Shown: positions 58,527 to 64,000 of the stretch, one piece after another
How the letters are laid out: every line of letters starts with the position of its first letter
Position numbering within the stretch: position 1 is the first letter of the stretch
Origin: Engraulis encrasicolus
Lineage: Eukaryota; Chordata; Actinopteri; Clupeiformes; Engraulidae
Direction: 5' to 3'
Assembly: GCF_034702125.1 (NCBI RefSeq)
Contig: NC_085878.1
Location: forward strand, 16,989,057 to 17,053,056
DNA: 64,000 nucleotides
Translations under genes and position numbers: made by a program
Notes under the pieces: model-generated
The model's input: only the letters and a program-made list of their open reading frames with translations
Database searches by the model: none
What the model was told of the DNA's origin: nothing

Positions 58527-58796
58527 TTAACCATCCTCAGCTAACTCTCATTTTCTTTCGTGTGTATTGTGAAGGAATGCAAGCGTTCATAAGCTTTCTT
58601 TTATGTCACCCCCCTGTGCCCTGAAGTGTCTGTGTTTCAAAGCCTCCCACTCTCCATCTCTCCCAAGTCCTGAACTCTGCTTGCTTAATTTCCACAGCGA
58701 TTTCCCGCTGATGCTTTCTTAGTGTTTTATTTTGACACTGTGATCCAGTTTCTTAAGAATGCGGCTTTCGTTAGATGGTGTGACGTTGAATACACT

Positions 58797-58829
58797 TACA
58801 CACACACGGTCACAGACACACACATACAC

Positions 58830-58920
<91 letters not shown>
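58797..58920. repeat. (CA)n microsatellite
   Basis: Imperfect at first (58797-58830), then about 44 pure CA units. Confidence 0.97.
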
Positions 58921-58924
<4 letters not shown>

Positions 58925-59883
58925 CAGCGGGTGGACTGGATTCCGGTCAGTTGCTAATGACCCAAAGAAGTAGTGCTCTCACTTTCTCCACCCCTCCTCC
59001 CTTCCTTTTCCTTTTGGTTCTAGTTTCTCTCTGTGGACAAGACAGGTAGGAAAAGAAAAACAGAAACAGTTGTACAGAAATGTTCCAGAACATTAAAGAT
59101 ACATCTGGGTTTGGCAAAATCTTTTTGGCAGAGTTTCCGGACCACCTTTAGAACTTCACTCCGGTTCGCTCCCACACTCTTACCTCCTGTGAATTAGTAT
59201 GTGCCACCTGCATGCTAGATGAGGCACTTCTATCTACCTCTTTCACTTTTCTGCTTAGCCTTCAAATAAAGTGCTTTTTCAAAGCCACGCCATATGTGTA
59301 TTTTTCCACACTTTGGAATATATAATATATTATTTAGGTCCGTGGTAATCACTCACACATTGCGACAACAGAAGGGAAGAACTGAGCTTACTAGCTCCCA
59401 GAAAGCTGATGGTTTAGAACATGTATGGATGATTAATTACTTGGCCCCGGTTGAGGAAAATTGTAGATTTTTAAAGAATACTGTGAGCTTCTATAATAAA
59501 GGGGTTCCTCCTGCTGCAGAATAATTGAAATTTGATTGGGGGGAGGTGGTTGGGGGTAAACCTTCTCTTGCTTCAGAAGCAAAAAAAATATATCTTTCAC
59601 TAGTTTTAGGAAAAGTCTTCCCTTTGAGAACTTCAGTTATCCATGAAGCATTCTTAGCTGGGTCAGCTGCCCAAGGATGTGTGATGAAAAGGTTTTGTGT
59701 ATTGTCAAATCAGTAGTACACAAGCTATTTCCTCGCTGCTAGCCTCCACAAACACACCACACTGCATCAACCGATAACCAATCAATCACTGACCATCAAA
59801 AACAAAATACAGGAGGCTGAAGCATGGAAGAGAATCCAACTTTTTTTTCCAACGTTTCCCTAGCTCCCTTGTTTCCCTACCCC

Positions 59884-59888
<5 letters not shown>
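58921..59888. other. No recognisable gene
   Basis: The open frame at 59294-59524 lacks any known motif. Nothing else is supported. Confidence 0.4.

Positions 59889-59962
<74 letters not shown>
59889..59962. repeat. (CT)n microsatellite
   Basis: About 35 CT units with pyrimidine-rich flanks. Confidence 0.97.
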
Positions 59963-62900
59963 TCTTCCCAAGTTTCCTTCATCACAGTTCTATGTTTGAA
60001 CCTCGTCAGAGCTCCACAGGGTCAAAGGGCTGTCAAACAGGCAGCTTTATCCTCGGGGCGCGCGGGGGTAATAATGGGCACAGGGGTTCAAATGGCTGAA
60101 GATGCCTTTCAACTCCAGTGCGCCTTCCTCCAGGTTTGCCTTCTTCATTTGCTCCTTGTGCCATGCAGAGAGAAAAAAGCGGTTCACATCTCCCTAATGA
60201 AAGACAAGCTATGGGCAACTGCTGACCACACAATAAAGGTGTGGCCTCTGAAGTGTTAAGCAGGTGGATGGGGCAGGAGCACTCTCCTACCACTGTCCCT
60301 GTGACTCTAAGCTTCATTTGAATAGTCTTGAACCTTTGAATATTCCTTTGGGTCGTAGCATTGTCCAATATCATTGTTTTACACTGAAGAATCTAAAACT
60401 TTGCTTAGTGTACTGCCATGTCACCATCCAACAGAGATGAAGGGAAAAGATGTTGCAGTATGTGAAATGTTATGCGACGGCTATGAGAATACAGATTGCA
60501 GATACTGTATTTCTAATGCCTCCTTTATATCACCAAGTCACTCTTTTGACTGATTTGTGTTGTGAGAGTTGAGGCATTTTGCTGAGTTTGCAGGCTTGTC
60601 TCTTTCGACTGTGCAAATGGCAAAAGCTTTTTGGGATAGCCTCTTTTTTACATGTAATCTAGCTATTACAGATCTCACAATTTGACTGAACTTCTATTAG
60701 CCTTATTTGAAAATGAGACTCTAATGCTCAAGCATGAAACTATTTCCATAGATTCTTTGAACAAGAATGGTGTGCCACACATTTCTGTTTGTCTTGGTGG
60801 AAATGTATGGCACTATGACCTAACAGTGTTTTTGCATGTGGATCCGAGTGATAGAATCTCATTTGTGTGCATGTATATTGCATGGAAATAGTGTTCTGTA
60901 AGCCAAGTTTTAGGACCCTAAGCATCTTATCAAGGTAAGCATTGATCAAACTTTACAATAGAATAAAACAGACAACTTAATTTGATATAATCTTGTATGT
61001 TGGATTTATTGTACGGCCGTATGTTGCACAAATACACTTCTGTTTTACACTGAGGGAAAAGTATTTGATTTCATTAGATAAAGCCGTAGTCGTATGGAGA
61101 AGATCAAATGTTTTGGTCTCTCTATAAAGAAGAACAGAATTGCAGGTGCCCATAGACAGCCATTCTAAAGCTGGTTGAGATCAAATCCAAAAAAGCCAAA
61201 TAACAGAGACTGCAGCAAACATGAAATAAACGGTGAGGAGGACTCTAAAACATTGCAGAACACTCCGAAAATGGCCTTAATGTTAAAAAAGTGGAGTTCT
61301 CCTTTAACTTCCCTTAAAGGGCTTGAATAAGTGTCAGTATTGAATTCAATGGAATATGCAGGGCACACTCCTCTACCCTGTTACTGAGTTGTGTAGAGCA
61401 TGACAGGTTACCATCGTTATAAACTGCTCCGTGGGTGTCATTGTCATGGCTGTCCCCCCTGGTCACACCTGTGATGGGTCAAAGAAGAGGTTAAGTTTTG
61501 CTGTGTGCTGTGAGATGAGAACGCAGTACATTTGACAAAAGGGAATTGCTTCCAATTTTATATTACAGATAGTTGCAATTATATGCACTTTAAAAGCAAC
61601 AGTGAAGTAAAGCGTTACAAAGTGTAATGAACAGTAGTTCATGCAGGTAAACAGCATGCCCACGTTTTAATGTGATCCTCCTCAGCTCAGAAGAGTGAGC
61701 TTTTTGCTTCCTTATGAAGATGATGAGTCTACAGTGTTGATTGTATGCAGTCCTCAGGTCATTATGCATGCACTCAAACAGCTAATGGGAACACATGTTA
61801 GTGCAGCAAGGAAAGGGCAGGACAAATGAGTGCATGTGCACCAGGTCGACACAAGCCCTGCCATTTTCGCAGGCTTCCAGTTATCTGATGCCTGGGGCAA
61901 AGTCATCACTGCTCAGTAGGGAGGAGGCATTTGTATTTCCACGGCAATTCACAGAGAGGCTTTTGATGACTTTATGAGCATCTATATTAGCGCATATATT
62001 TACTGTTGCAGACTGGTTGGGAAGCACAGTGCTGGAGGATTCTGTGAAAAAAACCCTGAGAAACCCAACATATCACCAGAGCTTACAAGTTAATCCACAT
62101 TTTATTATCGCCACACGGCTGGCGAGGGGTAGATTAAAAACAACATGTTTTTTTCCTGCCGGTTCATGAATCAAGTATATTAAAGTAGGCGAGATTAGTT
62201 TGCCTTTTGCGATTATCTTGGTCCGCATGATGCTGATTTAAATACAGCAGGGAAAGGTCCTGGCTATGCGGCGCTGGGCTTTATCTTTCACAGAAAATCT
62301 TTCACTTTTCTCTTACATCCTCTCCTTCTTCAGGCAGCAGGCTTTTCCCCCATTTTGATTGGTAAATAAAGCAGAACATTGGGTGGCAATGAAAACCTCC
62401 AGTCATATTTTATATGTCTTAATTTCCATGGCAAATCCCTATCACCTGCTCTGATCTACACCTAAGCCCAACTTAGTATCATATAATATATGAGGCGTGT
62501 AGCAAAACGATAGGTGGCATTCTATCTGTTTTATACCTGCAACCTGGAAGCTTGGTGGGGATCCGTGCATCGAGGGGGCCTCCAGTGTTTGGGAATTTAT
62601 ACTGCCAGGCGGCAGTCTGGCTCTTGGTCAGAGGCTAAGATGTCTGTCGTAGGACTGTTTGGTGTTTAAACAGTGACTGTGTAGTTGGCTTACAATAACA
62701 AGGGATGCACTTTCATCTGTGTTATTGGTGCTGTAGGACCTGGGCCAAGGAGATAACATTCCAACCCCGGCAGCACACTACATGGGCCCCGGTGTCAGAA
62801 TTGTGCCACTGCCACTGTTTTTGTCCATCCATGAGAAGAAACTCCATGTTTGTTTTCTTTTTTTTTAAACTGGGACATCTTGTTAAATTATGGCTTCCCT

Positions 62901-63140
62901 ACTGCACAGCATGAAAAAATAAACGGGGAACATTCCTAGACAAGTTAAAGATTTGTCATTGTAGCGAGGAGAGCGAGGGAATCAGGGTAAATTACTGTTT
63001 GCATGTTTAGAGAGTACACTTCTCAATGAAAACCATTAATCAGGGATGTTGCTCTCCTTTATAATCCAAATCTCTCTCCCTCTCTCTCTCCCTGCCTCCC
63101 TCCTTTCTTAAACACTGCTCTTTGGAAGTAGTGTTTAAAA
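59963..63140. other. Gene-free unique sequence
   Basis: No exon or transposon is recognised. Blocks 60115-60250 and 62090-62330 are unique and moderately GC-rich, with motifs such as tcttattatcgcc-like and gatgctgatttaaata. They could be conserved non-coding elements, but only an alignment would tell. Confidence 0.35.
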
Positions 63141-63287
<147 letters not shown>

Positions 63288-64000
63288 ATAATTTAATATT
63301 CATAACAACATAACCTTGAAGAATAAAACGCCGGACTCATTTAAATGCTAATTTGTTTGTTAACATAACATCAAGATTCCACACGGGACAGGTTACCGAA
63401 CTAGCCTGTCACTTGATATGTATATTTTATTCTACTATGTTATTTTTATTGCTATTTTGATTATGATAATGTGAAACGCTAAATAAAACATTAATAATAA
63501 ACAGGAAAGGGCTTGAGGACCATCTTTTATGTATCCAGATACTTATTACCAGTAGGCAGGTGGGTATATCATCCTACATTCACAGGAAACCGTGTCACTT
63601 GTGTCCCGAGGTGATGCCTTCGCACCATCACTGTAATTTGTTTGCTTTTGCCTGCCGTGTGTGTGTCTTGACCATTTTTTTAATGGCCGGGGCCATTTAC
63701 TGTGTTATTGACCCTGCTGGGGCGGTTGGTGGATATGAGGAAAGGCAATTGGATGGAGCCCTCCTCAGTCCGTCACACTGCAAAGGGGATTAATGTGCCA
63801 TTATGTATCCCTGAGCCAGGGATGGGGGGGGATAGTCTGACGGAGGCTGCTGGTCGAGGTCTGTGTGCTGTGTGCTGTGTGGTGTTGATGCAGAGAGAGA
63901 GGCCACTCAGGAGGTACCTGTGATGTGTCGAAACTCGATCCGTGAGCGCTGTTGGTTTAGGTGTTGGCTTGTGGCGAATGACGGTGGTTTTGATACATTA
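63288..64000. other. No recognisable gene
   Basis: AT-rich, then mixed sequence to the window end. The open frames at 63560-63923 have no recognised motif. Confidence 0.4.

Overview
The window looks like teleost fish genomic DNA. It has short, mostly decayed transposon pieces, vertebrate-style splice sites, many long CA/GT and CT/GA microsatellites, and transposon families typical of fish: piggyBac, KDZ/Zisupton-like, hAT, Tc1/mariner, THAP/P-element-like and L2-type LINEs. No intact host protein-coding gene was recognised. The piggyBac, KDZ, Tc1, LINE, THAP and chromodomain-like reading frames all look transposon-derived or possibly so, and nearly all are broken. The species cannot be named from the sequence.

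Layout. 1-2353 holds nothing recognisable. 2354-5074 (+) is a piggyBac element: a short N-terminal exon, then a nearly complete DDE transposase with one frameshift and a C-terminal zinc ribbon. It is followed by a diverged tandem repeat (5305-6200). About 7680-9699 (-) is a multi-exon KDZ-type transposase relic with readable GT-AG exon borders. 10849-11965 is a short element with 14-bp terminal inverted repeats carrying the start of a THAP domain. 12167-17900 is a 5.7-kb fold-back element with about 1.2-kb inverted arms, flanked by TA. Its core is a scrambled set of LINE reverse transcriptase fragments plus a Tc1 fragment. 18114-19272 is a third element type with an 11-bp target duplication, followed by minisatellites and a 0.63-kb MITE (20194-20826). 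21275-21457 is an exact 87-bp-arm hairpin with a hammerhead-like core beside its loop.

26403-34093 is the most striking structure: a 7.7-kb palindromic element. Each arm carries a THAP exon and an array of about 170-bp repeats rich in AGGTCA half-sites. Nested inside are a 1.2-kb TA-flanked element, a degraded coding exon and a 1.28-kb hAT element with an 8-bp target duplication. From 34114 to about 37480 several families seen earlier recur: the MITE, the THAP-start element and the 11-bp-TSD element. Three insertions can be read against an uninterrupted or empty counterpart inside the same window.

From about 38 kb to the end the character changes. Recognisable transposons nearly vanish, apart from one tRNA-derived SINE at about 51.8-51.93 kb. 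What remains is unique AT-rich sequence with homeodomain/POU-like motif clusters and many simple repeats. This fits a gene desert or a large intron near a developmental gene, which is an inference from base composition and motifs only.
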